Origin: Sphaerospermopsis sp. SIO1G1
Lineage (GTDB): Bacteria; Cyanobacteriota; Cyanobacteriia; Cyanobacteriales; Nostocaceae
Direction of reading: 5' to 3'
NCBI GenBank assembly: GCA_010672785.1
Contig: JAAHFX010000008.1
Span: forward strand, 83,603-147,602
Length of the DNA: 64,000 nt
This document shows, piece after piece, positions 18,711 through 28,046 of the stretch. Both the position numbers and the translations under genes were made by a program. Below the pieces are notes generated by a model, which made no database searches, was not told the DNA's origin, and saw nothing but the letters and a program-made list of their open reading frames with translations. The first letter of the stretch is position 1; each line of letters begins with the position of its first letter.

Positions 18711-19472
18711 TTAGCGTATACCACGATAAGGAACAGCATTCATATAATCAATGTCAAAGGAAGAGATGTTTTGAGCATAGTTTCCTTTGTCTGATAAGGA
18801 AGCAGCCATTTCTGCATACTTGCCAGGATCGCCTTCTTTGAGACGTTTGGTTTTTTCTTTGGCAGTGTATAATTTCTCCAAAATAATCCGCCAGTCGGTT
18901 GTAGCTGTACCTGCGGTTTCTTGGAAGTCTTCACCATAGCGAGGAGTTACCAAGTTGTAAGGACGACCTTCCATACGTTTGCGTTGGTAAGGTACAGTGT
19001 TATCACCAAAGTTTTGGTTATATTCTTCACTATCAACCAAAGCATCAACAAAACCAGCAAAGCCCTTAGTACCAATTACAATAGACCAAGCGATTTCTTC
19101 TTCTTTGTTGTAAGCAGAACGACCTAAAAGACGTTTGAGAGTAATATCAACTAAGCGATAGTTATTGTTAACAGAAACAACTAAGCGATAGAAAGCTTCA
19201 GATTGAGCTAAACCACGGATGAAATCTCTAACAGACAAAGAACCGTTTTTTAATTGAGATTCCAAAGTAATTTGGCGGTTAAATCTGAGGATTTCATGTT
19301 CGCTGAAAACTTGGCGATAGGAAGCCCAAATAATATTTTGGATGTCGGTGAAAGAACTAACATCTTCTGTACGATAGATGTATGGAGTGTCTGGACTCTG
19401 ATCAGCAATACCAAAGCTACTAACACGGTGGTTTTGAGTAGTTGGTTTGTATTGAAGTAGTGGCAGTGCCAT
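18711..19472 (-). CDS. cpcG: phycobilisome rod-core linker CpcG (third copy, CpcG4-like)
   Basis: A 253-residue protein with the N-terminal CpcG/PBS-linker domain (RQVFSEHEILRFNRQITLES, LKRLLGRSAYNKEEEIAWSI) and the QRKRMEGRPYNLVTPRYGED link. CpcG proteins attach phycocyanin rods to the allophycocyanin core. The C-terminal third differs from the other two copies and includes a YTAKEKTKRLKEGDPGKYAE helix. The length agrees with my recollection of CpcG4 of Anabaena 7120. Last gene of the operon, 120 bp after the previous cpcG. Confidence 0.93.
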   Translation of the reverse strand: MALPLLQYKPTTQNHRVSSFGIADQSPDTPYIYRTEDVSSFTDIQNIIWASYRQVFSEHEILRFNRQITLESQLKNGSLSVRDFIRGLAQSEAFYRLVVSVNNNYRLVDITLKRLLGRSAYNKEEEIAWSIVIGTKGFAGFVDALVDSEEYNQNFGDNTVPYQRKRMEGRPYNLVTPRYGEDFQETAGTATTDWRIILEKLYTAKEKTKRLKEGDPGKYAEMAASLSDKGNYAQNISSFDIDYMNAVPYRGIR

Positions 19473-19592
19473 GCTGCGTATTTCCTCTTGTGAATAAATT
19501 TCGACTTTGAAAACAGAATTTGATTTGATGTCTCAAATTTCCAATTCATGCTTTAACTATTTTCCCGTATTAGGTTACATAGCTAAAGAGAT

Positions 19593-20336
19593 TTAGCGAG
19601 CGGGGAAACTAGCACTAGGGCTAATGGAAACTGGAATACCTACGGGTACGCTGTCTCTGGTAGTGTCAGGAATACTGATGTCAGCGGTACTCACAGGTGT
19701 GTAAGTAACGGTTCTGATACTAGCATCAGCAGCCATTTTCATGAAATCACTAATACTACCAGGTTTGTACCGTGCGTCTTCTAACTTATCGCGCCAGTAG
19801 TCTGCATAACGAGGTGTGACTAGGTTAAAAGGTCTACCTTTATAACGACGGCGTTGGTAAGGAACTATATTTTCCCCAAAACAGCTTTGATACTCGTTTG
19901 AATCCAACAAAGCATCTACAAAACCATCCCAGCCATCGGTAGCGATTTTAATTGACCAAGAAATTTCTTCATCTTTGTTATAGGGCGCACGTCCTAATAA
20001 CCGTTTCAGGCCAATTTCTACTAAGCGATAGTTAGAATTAGTTTTAATTACCAAACTTGTGAAAGCTTCTGATTTAGCTAAACCACGAATAAAGTCACGA
20101 ACAGTGATAGCTTGGTTTTTAACCTGAGATTCTAAATTACCTTGACGGTAGAATTTGAGAATTACGTGTTCACTAAACAGTTGGCGGTAAGCAGCCCAAA
20201 TTAACTCTTGGATATCACCACTGAAAACACAGTCTTCAATGCGGTAAATTCTAGGAGTATCTTCGTTGGGTACTTCGTAACCAGGAACTCGCTGATTCTG
20301 TGAACTGGGTTTGTATTCTAGTAAAGGTAGTGTCAT
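19593..20336 (-). CDS. cpcG: phycobilisome rod-core linker CpcG (second copy, CpcG2-like)
   Basis: 247 residues. The linker domain runs from RQLFSEHVILKFYRQGNLES through LKRLLGRAPYNKDEEISWSI to PYQRRRYKGRPFNLVTPRYADYWR. The C-terminal tail is Pro/Ser-rich (VPVGIPVSISPSASFPAR). The different tails of CpcG paralogues are thought to choose the attachment site on the core. It lies 102 bp downstream of the first cpcG. Confidence 0.93.
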   Translation of the reverse strand: MTLPLLEYKPSSQNQRVPGYEVPNEDTPRIYRIEDCVFSGDIQELIWAAYRQLFSEHVILKFYRQGNLESQVKNQAITVRDFIRGLAKSEAFTSLVIKTNSNYRLVEIGLKRLLGRAPYNKDEEISWSIKIATDGWDGFVDALLDSNEYQSCFGENIVPYQRRRYKGRPFNLVTPRYADYWRDKLEDARYKPGSISDFMKMAADASIRTVTYTPVSTADISIPDTTRDSVPVGIPVSISPSASFPAR

Positions 20337-20438
20337 ATTTCAGAATGTTTGATGTGAGAATGGGTAATTGGCAATAGGTCACTAGTAATTAATCAAATCC
20401 TATTTGTCACCTGCTACCTAATCACTGTTAACCTATGC

Positions 20439-21278
20439 TTAATTTTTAGCAAGGCCAGGAATGTAGCTATAAGGTAAAGAAACAGCTACAGGTTGTATTT
20501 TCACTTCCTCAGTGCTGACTTCTCGGCTAGTATCTGGAATTTCCAGGGTTTTGACTTGGGAAGTAACAGATGCAATAGTTCTTTGGTAGTTGCGCTCAGG
20601 AGTAATGATTTTTCCTGCCATTGCAAAGAAGGTTGCGGGAATGGCTTTGCGGATATCTTCACTGGTAAGAGTTCCAGGTATACGGATATTGTAGAAGGAA
20701 CGAGTACCAATGGCTCTCATACTCTGAGCATTACGCCAGTAATCGTCATAACGAGGATTGACGAGGTTAAACGGCCTATCTTTATAACGACGACGTTGGT
20801 AAGGTACAATGTCATTACCAAAGTTTTCTAAATACTCCGCAGAACCTAACAAAGCGTCAATAAATCCGTGTAACCCTTTGGTAGCGATAACAATAGACCA
20901 AGCTATCTCTTCATCTTTGTTATATGATTTTCTACCTAAGAATCTTTGCAGAACTAAATTAACTAAGCGATAGTTAGAATTAACATTTGCTATTTGGCTA
21001 CGGAAAACTTCTGATTTACCCAAACCCCGGATGAAATCACGGACACTGATAGCCCGGTTCCGCATTTGAGATTCTAAAAAGGTTTGTCTGTAGCTACTTA
21101 AAATCAGATGTTCACTGAAAACCTGCCGATATCCAGCCCAGATAATCTCATCAACATCTATATCCAAGCTAGTGGAAGTGAGTCTATAAATAACTGGCGT
21201 ATCGCTGTTAGGTATTTCATAGCCTTCTACACGGTGATTTTGTGAAGAAGGAGAATATTCTAAAAGTGGTATTGACAT
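20439..21278 (-). CDS. cpcG: phycobilisome rod-core linker CpcG (first copy, CpcG1-like)
   Basis: 279 residues. The linker domain includes RQVFSEHLILSSYRQTFLES, LQRFLGRKSYNKDEEIAWSI and PYQRRRYKDRPFNLVNPRYD. A ~90-residue C-terminal extension (SEDIRKAIPATFFAMAGKII, YSYIPGLAKN) makes it the longest of the three. All three copies share the opening PLLEY/PLLQY. They appear to have arisen by tandem duplication. It follows cpcF by 37 bp. Confidence 0.94.
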   Translation of the reverse strand: MSIPLLEYSPSSQNHRVEGYEIPNSDTPVIYRLTSTSLDIDVDEIIWAGYRQVFSEHLILSSYRQTFLESQMRNRAISVRDFIRGLGKSEVFRSQIANVNSNYRLVNLVLQRFLGRKSYNKDEEIAWSIVIATKGLHGFIDALLGSAEYLENFGNDIVPYQRRRYKDRPFNLVNPRYDDYWRNAQSMRAIGTRSFYNIRIPGTLTSEDIRKAIPATFFAMAGKIITPERNYQRTIASVTSQVKTLEIPDTSREVSTEEVKIQPVAVSLPYSYIPGLAKN

Positions 21279-21315
21279 CTTTACTTTTACCTTGTTTTAT
21301 GGTAATGGGAAAAAA

Positions 21316-21936
21316 TTAACAAGCTGTTAATCCCAAACTACTTGTAGCTAATTGGACACGAGCGCGGATAGCCGCTTCTGTCTCAGAAATTAGCATTTCC
21401 TGGAACTTAGTCAAAATTTTTTCTCGCACTGATGCTACCCTTGCTAAAGCCTGTAGTCCAACAATGGCTGCATAACGAATTGACCAGTCTGTATCCTGGC
21501 AAATCAAAAGTAATGTCTCTAATGCGCGGTTAATATAATCTTGACTTTCAGATACAGCTAATTTAGACCAGTTCAAGTTTCCTAAACCTTTAGCAGCAGC
21601 ACGGCGAACACTGGGCGCAAAATCTGTAGCTGCGGTACTGACTAACACATCTAAAGCACGGGGATCAGCGATCGCCGCTAAAGTGCGAATCGAATAAGCC
21701 CGTGCGCCATAGTTATAATCATCTATTTGTGTTAATAACTGGGGTACTGCTACGTCTCCCAGTTCTGTTAGTCCTGCTACTGCAACTACAGCGGCCGCTG
21801 GATTGTTATAACCAAATACAGCAATCAAAGCGGAAATGGCTGCTGGATCTTTAGCTGCTGCTAAGTTTTTTACTGCTGTTACCATTTGCGATGGTGTTTC
21901 TGCTTGGTTAACAGCATCAATTAGTTTTTCAGTCAT
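21316..21936 (-). CDS. cpcF: phycocyanin alpha-subunit phycocyanobilin lyase, CpcF subunit
   Basis: A 206-residue HEAT-like repeat protein (VTAVKNLAAAKDPAAISALI, YGARAYSIRTLAAIADPRAL, PSVRRAAAKGLGNL). With CpcE it forms the heterodimeric E/F-type lyase that attaches phycocyanobilin to Cys84 of CpcA. Order and spacing (45 bp after cpcE) fit the standard cpc operon. The size is typical. Confidence 0.93.
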   Translation of the reverse strand: MTEKLIDAVNQAETPSQMVTAVKNLAAAKDPAAISALIAVFGYNNPAAAVVAVAGLTELGDVAVPQLLTQIDDYNYGARAYSIRTLAAIADPRALDVLVSTAATDFAPSVRRAAAKGLGNLNWSKLAVSESQDYINRALETLLLICQDTDWSIRYAAIVGLQALARVASVREKILTKFQEMLISETEAAIRARVQLATSSLGLTAC

Positions 21937-21981
21937 TGGTTATAAATCAATGATGAATAGTCAATAACTAACAATTAATGA

Positions 21982-22803
21982 CTATAAAAGTGAATCCATC
22001 AAGTTCATGACTTGGACTGCTTGATCAGATAGTTCTGATTCTTGGAAGAGTTGATACTCTAACAATCCTTTCAAAGCCATGAGTTTAAAACTATTTTCTA
22101 CCTGAGCATGGGCGATCGCCTCAGCAGCTGCCATATACCCAATCGCTCCTAAATCCCCCAAAATTACACGCCGTAATTTTACATCGCTATTTTGCATCAT
22201 TGTCACCAGAAATTCTCCATACTGAGAATCTTGGGTCAGTTGATACATAGCCCTAGCAGCAGAGCATTGCACCCGTGGCACAGAATGCTCTAAAAAAGGC
22301 TGAATTAGGGAAATAGCCTTAGTTGCACCAATAGCTCCCAAGGCTTCTAACACTGCTTCATAGGGTTGGATAAGATGGGGGCGACCTGGTACTTGCACGG
22401 CTTTGGCAACACCCCCATCTAGCATTTTGATTAGTGTAGGTACTGCTGCTTGAGCGTTAAGCGTTCCTAAAGATTGGGCTGCTGCTTCACGCACATAAAA
22501 ATCCGAGCATTCCAAACACGTAATCAATCCAGGTATTGCTTGAGGATTGCCCAATTTTCCTAAAGCTCTGGCTGCATTTCTGCGGAGTGGATAACCTCCT
22601 AGTTCTGTTGTGTCATCTTCATCTGCTAACGCTGTAATGAGTGCATTAACAACTTCTGGCTGACTGACTCGGAACTTACCCAACCACCAAGCAGCATAAT
22701 AGCGGAGACTTAAATCTGATGATTGCAGATTAGCTATGGCTTGCTCTGGTGTCAATTGCGCCCCATTTTCCGTAGATTCTTCGGACATAGTGGGTTCTAT
22801 CAT
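21982..22803 (-). CDS. cpcE: phycocyanin alpha-subunit phycocyanobilin lyase, CpcE subunit
   Basis: 273 residues of HEAT-like repeats (LSLRYYAAWWLGKFRVSQPE, LRRNAARALGKLGNPQAIPG, YVREAAAQSLGTLNAQAAVP). CpcE partners CpcF in chromophorylating CpcA. The frame begins MIEPTMSEES; Met6 is an equally good start. It lies 18 bp after cpcD. Confidence 0.93.
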   Translation of the reverse strand: MIEPTMSEESTENGAQLTPEQAIANLQSSDLSLRYYAAWWLGKFRVSQPEVVNALITALADEDDTTELGGYPLRRNAARALGKLGNPQAIPGLITCLECSDFYVREAAAQSLGTLNAQAAVPTLIKMLDGGVAKAVQVPGRPHLIQPYEAVLEALGAIGATKAISLIQPFLEHSVPRVQCSAARAMYQLTQDSQYGEFLVTMMQNSDVKLRRVILGDLGAIGYMAAAEAIAHAQVENSFKLMALKGLLEYQLFQESELSDQAVQVMNLMDSLL

Positions 22804-22821
22804 GACCAGGGCAATAGTAAA

Positions 22822-23055
22822 CTAGACTGCTAATGGTTCAATTTTGACAATTGTGCCACCGAGACGGGTGATGCGTCGCATCTCTTCATTCATCCGGTCG
22901 TAGGGTACAGTGATAAAAATACTACCACTACGACGAATATTAAATTTATTCTTGTCGGTTTCTTGGTTTTGCTTTAAGCCTACAACTTCGTAACGAAATA
23001 CACGGCTTGCAGAGGAAGAAACACTACTACCACCAAGTGTTGTTTGACCGAACAT
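22822..23055 (-). CDS. cpcD: phycocyanin rod-capping linker CpcD
   Basis: A 77-residue CpcD-family protein (RVFRYEVVGLKQNQ, IFITVPYDRMNEEMRRITRL, GGTIVKIEPL). It caps the core-distal end of phycocyanin rods. The C-terminal domain of CpcC is homologous, as expected. Confidence 0.95.
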   Translation of the reverse strand: MFGQTTLGGSSVSSSASRVFRYEVVGLKQNQETDKNKFNIRRSGSIFITVPYDRMNEEMRRITRLGGTIVKIEPLAV

Positions 23056-23102
23056 TACTAATAAATCTCCTATTGATAGATGCCAAAAAACAGCACTATA
23101 CC

Positions 23103-23963
23103 TTACGTAGATGTAATGCTGACAATTTTTCCGCCTTGTTTGTGAATTTGCTGAATCTTGTCAGAAAGACGCTCGTAGGGTACTATAAATGCTGTGCTGC
23201 TACGCCGCACGCTGGGGTATCCTGGATTGCGAATGCCTGCTACTTCAATTCGGTAAACGCGATCCGATTGCCCTACAGCATTACCTTGGTTCTGTTTGGG
23301 TGCGTTATCCGCAGATGGGCGGAAACCCCAGTTATCATTAGAACCAGAAGGTCCTACAATAGAGGAAGTTGTGCTACTAGCTAATTCTGTAGCTAATCGG
23401 GATTTTGTTCCTTCTACCTGTGATGTATCACTGTTAGCATAACCACGATATAAACGGAACATCCGGTTAAAACCAGCCATAGTTTGACCAGGCTGTGTGT
23501 CAAACCCACGATAGTAAGGTACTACATTTTCCCCAAAGCAATTTTGATACTCAATTGAATCAATATAAGAATCAATTTCTGCATCGTAGCCTTGGTTAAT
23601 GTATAAGTCTAAGTGATAAGTAACTTCAGACTCATCATAGGGAGCGCGACCCAACAAGTGTTTATAGTTGAGTTCGATTAGTCGAGTTTGGAAACTGTTA
23701 TAGAAGAATTTAGCTTTGTAGAGTTCAGACTTAGCAACAGCACGTACAAACTCGCGCACTGTCAAGTTACCATCACGTAACAGTGATTCTGCACTGACGA
23801 GACGATCTGAAGCTAATATGTAGTCGTTACCTAAGACTTGCCGATAAACTGCACGAATTACCAACTCTAATTCTTCTCGGCTAGGTTGGGGGTGCAGTTC
23901 AACTCGCTTGTTATCGCTAAAAGGTTCTGTCCCTAGTCTGGATGCTGCTGTAGTAATTGCCAT
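23103..23963 (-). CDS. cpcC: phycocyanin-associated rod linker CpcC
   Basis: 286 residues: an N-terminal PBS linker domain (REELELVIRAVYRQVLGNDY, LIELNYKHLLGRAPYDESEV, SYIDSIEYQNCFGENVVPYY), a Ser/Ala-rich hinge and a C-terminal CpcD-like domain (RVYRIEVAGI, AFIVPYERLSDKIQQIHKQG). It joins phycocyanin hexamers within rods. The frame opens at 24044, but the family N-terminus is MAITTAASRLGTEPFS, with an AAGGGAA ribosome-binding site just upstream, so the start is the ATG at 23963. Confidence 0.95.
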   Translation of the reverse strand: MAITTAASRLGTEPFSDNKRVELHPQPSREELELVIRAVYRQVLGNDYILASDRLVSAESLLRDGNLTVREFVRAVAKSELYKAKFFYNSFQTRLIELNYKHLLGRAPYDESEVTYHLDLYINQGYDAEIDSYIDSIEYQNCFGENVVPYYRGFDTQPGQTMAGFNRMFRLYRGYANSDTSQVEGTKSRLATELASSTTSSIVGPSGSNDNWGFRPSADNAPKQNQGNAVGQSDRVYRIEVAGIRNPGYPSVRRSSTAFIVPYERLSDKIQQIHKQGGKIVSITST

Positions 23964-24160
23964 TGTTCTATTCCCTTTGATTAGCAATGCGGTTGTGATT
24001 GCAATTGCTGATTCTATCAAGTTGGTTATTGGAGCTATAGCCACAGATCACGTAGTGGGGACATTTAAGTGATAAGTGATCAAAAGTTAAAGTTCACAAC
24101 TCTTGCCTTCTTACTTTCGCCTGTCACCCGTCACCTGTCACCTAACATACATAAAACTAT

Positions 24161-24280
24161 GCCCGGAGAAAGATCCAACTGCTAGGTGATTCAGTCTAGA
24201 TCGGGAGCAGAGATTCCCCACGACCAACCGATTAACCCCAAAGGGATAATTTCATCCAGCACTTGTACCCCTCTCCGGGC
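24161..24280 (-). promoter_or_regulatory. long stem-loop between cpcA and cpcC
   Basis: GCCCGGAGA at 24161-24169 is perfectly complementary to TCTCCGGGC at 24272-24280, bracketing ~102 bases. In the transcript the 5' arm starts about 10 nt after the cpcA stop. Its position suggests a partial terminator or an mRNA 3'-end stabiliser that lets cpcBA mRNA exceed the linker mRNA, as reported for cpc operons generally. Confidence 0.6.
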
Positions 24281-24290
24281 AAAAAGCTAT

Positions 24291-24779
24291 CTAGCTAAGA
24301 GCATTGATTGCGTAGTCAATGTAGGTGTTAGCTTCGTTAGCAGCTTGTCCACTTAAACCGTGGTTGCCTTTGATGTATTTTAAAGCTTCTACATACCAGC
24401 TAGGAGACAAGTCAAAAGCAATGTTGATTTCAGCTAAACCAGCAATTAAGAACTCGTCTAAAGGACCTGTACCACCAGCTACTAAGCTATAGGTGATGAT
24501 GCGTAGGTAGTGACCAACGTCACGCGCACACTTGGATTTACCACGAGCATCAGCAGCGTACTGAGGACCAGGGGTAGAGGTGGTGAAGGGGAATTTTTGG
24601 TATACAGCGTTGGTAGCACCATCAATTAGTTTTTGAGCGTTAGCTGTTAAACCACGAGCAGCTTCCATGCTAGCAACTGCACGATCAAAACGACCGTTAA
24701 CAGCTTGTAATTCGGTGTTGCTCAAAAAGCGTCCTTGGGTATCAGCAGCTGCAATAGCTTCGGTAATTGGGGTTTTCAT
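24291..24779 (-). CDS. cpcA: phycocyanin alpha subunit
   Basis: 162 residues of the phycobiliprotein globin fold. The chromophore Cys lies in GKSKCARDVGHYLRIITYSL (family position 84) and the C-terminus ANTYIDYAINALS is characteristic. With CpcB it forms the alpha-beta monomer of phycocyanin rods. It starts 80 bp after cpcB and carries a good ribosome-binding site (AAGGAGAAATT). Confidence 0.97.
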   Translation of the reverse strand: MKTPITEAIAAADTQGRFLSNTELQAVNGRFDRAVASMEAARGLTANAQKLIDGATNAVYQKFPFTTSTPGPQYAADARGKSKCARDVGHYLRIITYSLVAGGTGPLDEFLIAGLAEINIAFDLSPSWYVEALKYIKGNHGLSGQAANEANTYIDYAINALS

Positions 24780-24859
24780 GATCTAATTTCTCCTTGATTT
24801 ATTTCGTATCTTGTTGGAAGAGCTAGATGTTTAGCCCTGGACTATTTGTACTTTGGAAA

Positions 24860-25381
24860 TTAAGCAACAGCTGCTGCTGCACGATCAAAGTAACCAGACA
24901 ATTCAGAAACTATAGAACTGCAATCACCTTTGGTGATACCGCTAGGATCGTTAACGATGTTGATAGCAGCTTCTTTCATTTTGCCAACACCAACAGCTAC
25001 GGAAGAACCAGGAGTACCTAAAGCTTGGTAGGTTTCGCGTAAGCCATTTAAGCAGCGGTCATCAAGAACACTAGCGTCACCAGCCAAAGTAGCGTAGGTA
25101 ACATAGCGTAAGATGATTTCCATGTCGCGTAGACAAGCAGCCATACGACGGTTGGTGTAAGCGTTACCGCCAGGAGCGATTAATTGAGGTTGTTCTTCAA
25201 ATAAAGCACGAGCAGCGTTGGTAACGATGTCAGCAGCGTTGCTGGTGATGCGGTTTACTGTATCTAAACGCTTGTTACCATCTTTAACAACTGCGGTTAA
25301 AGCATCTAGTTGTTCTGTGCTTAAGAATTCGCCTCTAGCGTCAGCTTGGGATACAACTTTGGAAAATACATCTAATGTCAT
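24860..25381 (-). CDS. cpcB: phycocyanin beta subunit
   Basis: 173 residues. The two chromophore cysteines of CpcB are visible in RRMAACLRDMEIILRYVTYA (about position 84) and TKGDCSSIVSELSGYFDRAA (about position 155). The N-terminus MTLDVFSKVVSQADARGEFL is that of CpcB rather than PecB or ApcB. It is the first gene of the operon, preceded by TAGGAGATTT. Confidence 0.97.
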   Translation of the reverse strand: MTLDVFSKVVSQADARGEFLSTEQLDALTAVVKDGNKRLDTVNRITSNAADIVTNAARALFEEQPQLIAPGGNAYTNRRMAACLRDMEIILRYVTYATLAGDASVLDDRCLNGLRETYQALGTPGSSVAVGVGKMKEAAINIVNDPSGITKGDCSSIVSELSGYFDRAAAAVA

Positions 25382-25979
25382 GGACTTTAAATCTCCTAAT
25401 TACTTAGTTGAGAGATGTCTTGATAAGAACTTGCGTTTTATCAATTTGAACTGGTTAACAAACTAAAAGCTCAAGAATTCTTGACTTAGTTTGTTTTGTC
25501 GGAGGAATAAATTATGAGAGGCTCAGTTAACTTTATGAGAAAATAGCCAAATTTTTGGATTAGCTATCTGGTTTAACTTTGCTCTGTTTTTTGACCCCTT
25601 CCGATTATGTTTATACACCGCCACAGATACTTTGTCTGTTACAAATTGTTAAGAAATGAGTTATAGCAATAAGAAAAGCCTTAAATCCTTTACATACAAG
25701 GAATATGGGCTGCTTTTGCTCCCATTTTTCGTTTCATAACTTTACATTAAGCTGACATAGCGGAAGATTTGTCGGGTTTTATATTCATTTAACAATCCAG
25801 GAATAATATATCAACAATGAGTTACAAGTATTTTCCTAGCTTCTTTAAATAACTGTGCTTATGTTAATTAATGTTAAATTTACATTTCTAAATATTTCTG
25901 TAAGTGCTGGAATTAACCTCCCTGGGGGGATATAACAAGTCAAAAGGCAAAAGGCAGAATTTTAAAGTTCAATAACAAT
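25382..25979 (-). promoter_or_regulatory. cpc operon promoter and leader region
   Basis: About 600 bp separate cpcB from the convergently placed end of the pseudouridine synthase gene, so the cpc promoter must lie here. The clearest element is a nested dyad at 25457-25495: outer 10-bp arms AACAAACTAA/TTAGTTTGTT surround the perfect 14-bp palindrome TCAAGAATTCTTGA. It lies 76-114 bp upstream of the cpcB ATG. No pec gene and no other protein gene is visible. Confidence 0.55.
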
Positions 25980-26912
25980 TCACCCTATTCCTGATCTGCG
26001 CTTAAGTGCAACTATGAGCTTCATAAAATTATCCGGTGGGGGTGCAATGACTTCTACCCAATTATCAGTAATGGGATGTTGCAACTTTAATTGCCAAGCG
26101 TGTAGTGCTTGGCCGGGCAAATTCACACCTATAGAACGAGCAGAACTGTAAACAGGATCACCGACAATAGGATGACCTATTTTGGCACTATGGACACGAA
26201 TTTGGTGGGTACGCCCTGTTTCTAGTTGAAAATGAATCAGAGTGAAGTTTCCCAGCCTTTCTTGAACTTGCCAATGGGTAATGGCTGTTCTTCCCCCTTG
26301 TTCTACGGGAACTATGGCCATTTTTTTGCGGTCTTGGGGATGGCGACCAATAGGTAAATCTACTGTACCACTTTCAGTTTTGGGCGCACCATAAACCACT
26401 CCTAAATATGCTCTTCTCGCTGTTTTCGCTTGTAGTTGTGCTTGTAAATGTTTATAGGCAATATCTGTTTTGGCAATAGCGATCGCTCCAGTTGTATCTT
26501 TATCCAGGCGATGAACAATACCCGGACGTTGTACACCACCTATTCCCGGTAAATTGGGGCAATGTGCCAGTAAGGCATTAACTAAAGTACCATCAGGATG
26601 TCCTGGTGCAGGATGAACTACTAAACCAGCAGGTTTATTGAGAATGAGCAAATGCTCATCTTCGTAAAGAATATCCAGGGGAATATCTTGTGCTACCAAC
26701 TCCAAAGGTTCGACAGCAGGAATTTCTAAACTAATGCGATCGCCAATTTTGAGATTTGTTTTCTTAGATGTGCAAATTTGCTCATTGAGTAGAACATGGC
26801 CTTGTTCGATTAACTGTTGAACACGAGAACGAGATAAATCAGGTATTTCCGTAGACAGATAACGATCTAGACGTTCAGTTTTTTCTTGAACTAAAAGATT
26901 AATGGTAGCCAC
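25980..26912 (-). CDS. RluD-family 23S rRNA pseudouridine synthase
   Basis: 310 residues. An N-terminal S4 RNA-binding domain (RLDRYLSTEIPDLSRSRVQQ, INGH-type loop as QGHVLLNEQ) precedes the RluA-type catalytic domain with HRLDKDTTGAIAIAKT (the Asp is catalytic) and GRTHQIRVH. The two-domain architecture matches RluD/RluC enzymes, which convert uridine to pseudouridine in 23S rRNA. The exact target site cannot be assigned. Confidence 0.9.
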   Translation of the reverse strand: MATINLLVQEKTERLDRYLSTEIPDLSRSRVQQLIEQGHVLLNEQICTSKKTNLKIGDRISLEIPAVEPLELVAQDIPLDILYEDEHLLILNKPAGLVVHPAPGHPDGTLVNALLAHCPNLPGIGGVQRPGIVHRLDKDTTGAIAIAKTDIAYKHLQAQLQAKTARRAYLGVVYGAPKTESGTVDLPIGRHPQDRKKMAIVPVEQGGRTAITHWQVQERLGNFTLIHFQLETGRTHQIRVHSAKIGHPIVGDPVYSSARSIGVNLPGQALHAWQLKLQHPITDNWVEVIAPPPDNFMKLIVALKRRSGIG

Positions 26913-27302
26913 TGCTAAGTAGGTAGGCGTTAAAAATTGTCGTTGTGATCAGGCAGGGTACAGGGCGCAGGGTGCAGGGGGAAATAATGTTTTGGTCCTT
27001 GTTTACTTTTTGTTAAATAATTATAAATTTCCCCGCTGGCCTACTTAAGTAAGTATAAAAAATTGTCGTAATTACAAAGCCAGAAAACAATAGTAAAAGT
27101 AAAAACCTTGTGAATCATGGGTTGTATTTAATCATATGAGATATTTTCTATGTTTATTCAGATACTTCTAGAAATTTTAACAATTTCCGTGTCTAGGTAA
27201 AATACTCAGATAAATTCATATCATTATGAACATACAGCGGTTGATAAAATTGACAGTTACCAAACCCCATGAGCAAATATAAAAATGACGCAATGATTGA
27301 TA

Positions 27303-27406
27303 CAGGAGATTGCGTTGCTATGAGGTAAAAATCATAATCATAACACTCTTGTGGGGTGGGCCGGACAGCCCGCCAATAGTGTACCTCATGACACTGGAAA
27401 GTTCTG
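27303..27406 (-). mobile_element. TA-flanked MITE family A, copy 2 (diverged)
   Basis: 104 bp flanked by TA (27301-27302 and 27407-27408). The reverse complement contains TGAGGTAC, TTGGCGGGCTGTCCGGCCCA and CCCCACAAGAGT, as in the copy at 36765-36868, with scattered substitutions. Confidence 0.8.
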
Positions 27407-27746
27407 TAAATAAAGATTTCAGGATAATTAATCTATTAACTTAAATTTCTCAAGTCATTATTTAAGAGGATATTTCTTTGGATGGAAATTATCCTGATTA
27501 TTCATTAGCTGAAGGGAAAATATAAAATTAATTATGACAACAGTATTCATCAATAACCAATTATTATCATATCTGGTATTTTCTTAGATTGATATTGTTT
27601 ATAATTTAACCACTTAATTATATTTAATTATGGTCAATATATGGAATGAATATATGGTTTTTAAATGGCAAAAATTTTCCCAATCATGTCTAATTGAAAA
27701 CCAGAAATAATCGCAGTTAATTTCATTACTATCTACAGCATTATAT

Positions 27747-28046
27747 TCAAGTCTTCAAAATATATTTAAAATAGTTTTTTATTTCCCTGTTAAATATATA
27801 GTAACTTGAAAGTAGTAAGTAATGGTCAAGCATCTGCCAATAGTTAACGCCCCATGATTTAGTAGTAATAAATACTGAATATTTAAGTTCAGATATTCTA
27901 GTTCTCATCTGTCGTAGTTGAGGAGAAAGCGTGTTCAAGCCTTGATTGTCAAGAGTTTTAGCCCTATTCCTAGGAGTTATACCTGGACATGAAAGTAGAT
28001 AGCTCAATACTTCAATACGACTGGAATCAGTTGTTATCAAAGTCAA
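27747..28046 (-). CDS. small ORF, possible winged-helix-like protein
   Basis: 99 residues from a TTG start. IEVLSYLLSCPGITPRNRAK, then LSPQLRQMRTRISELK, faintly resembles small helix-turn-helix proteins that end in RLSARIxELR. There is no clear ribosome-binding site and the C-terminus looks random, so it may be a decayed gene or chance. Confidence 0.3.
   Translation of the reverse strand: MTLITTDSSRIEVLSYLLSCPGITPRNRAKTLDNQGLNTLSPQLRQMRTRISELKYSVFITTKSWGVNYWQMLDHYLLLSSYYIFNREIKNYFKYILKT

Noticed and set aside
25514..25546. Ten-codon plus-strand ORF with a good GGAGG site in the cpc leader
   Set aside because: It is on the strand opposite to cpc, its length is too short for support, and the match to a Shine-Dalgarno sequence may be chance.
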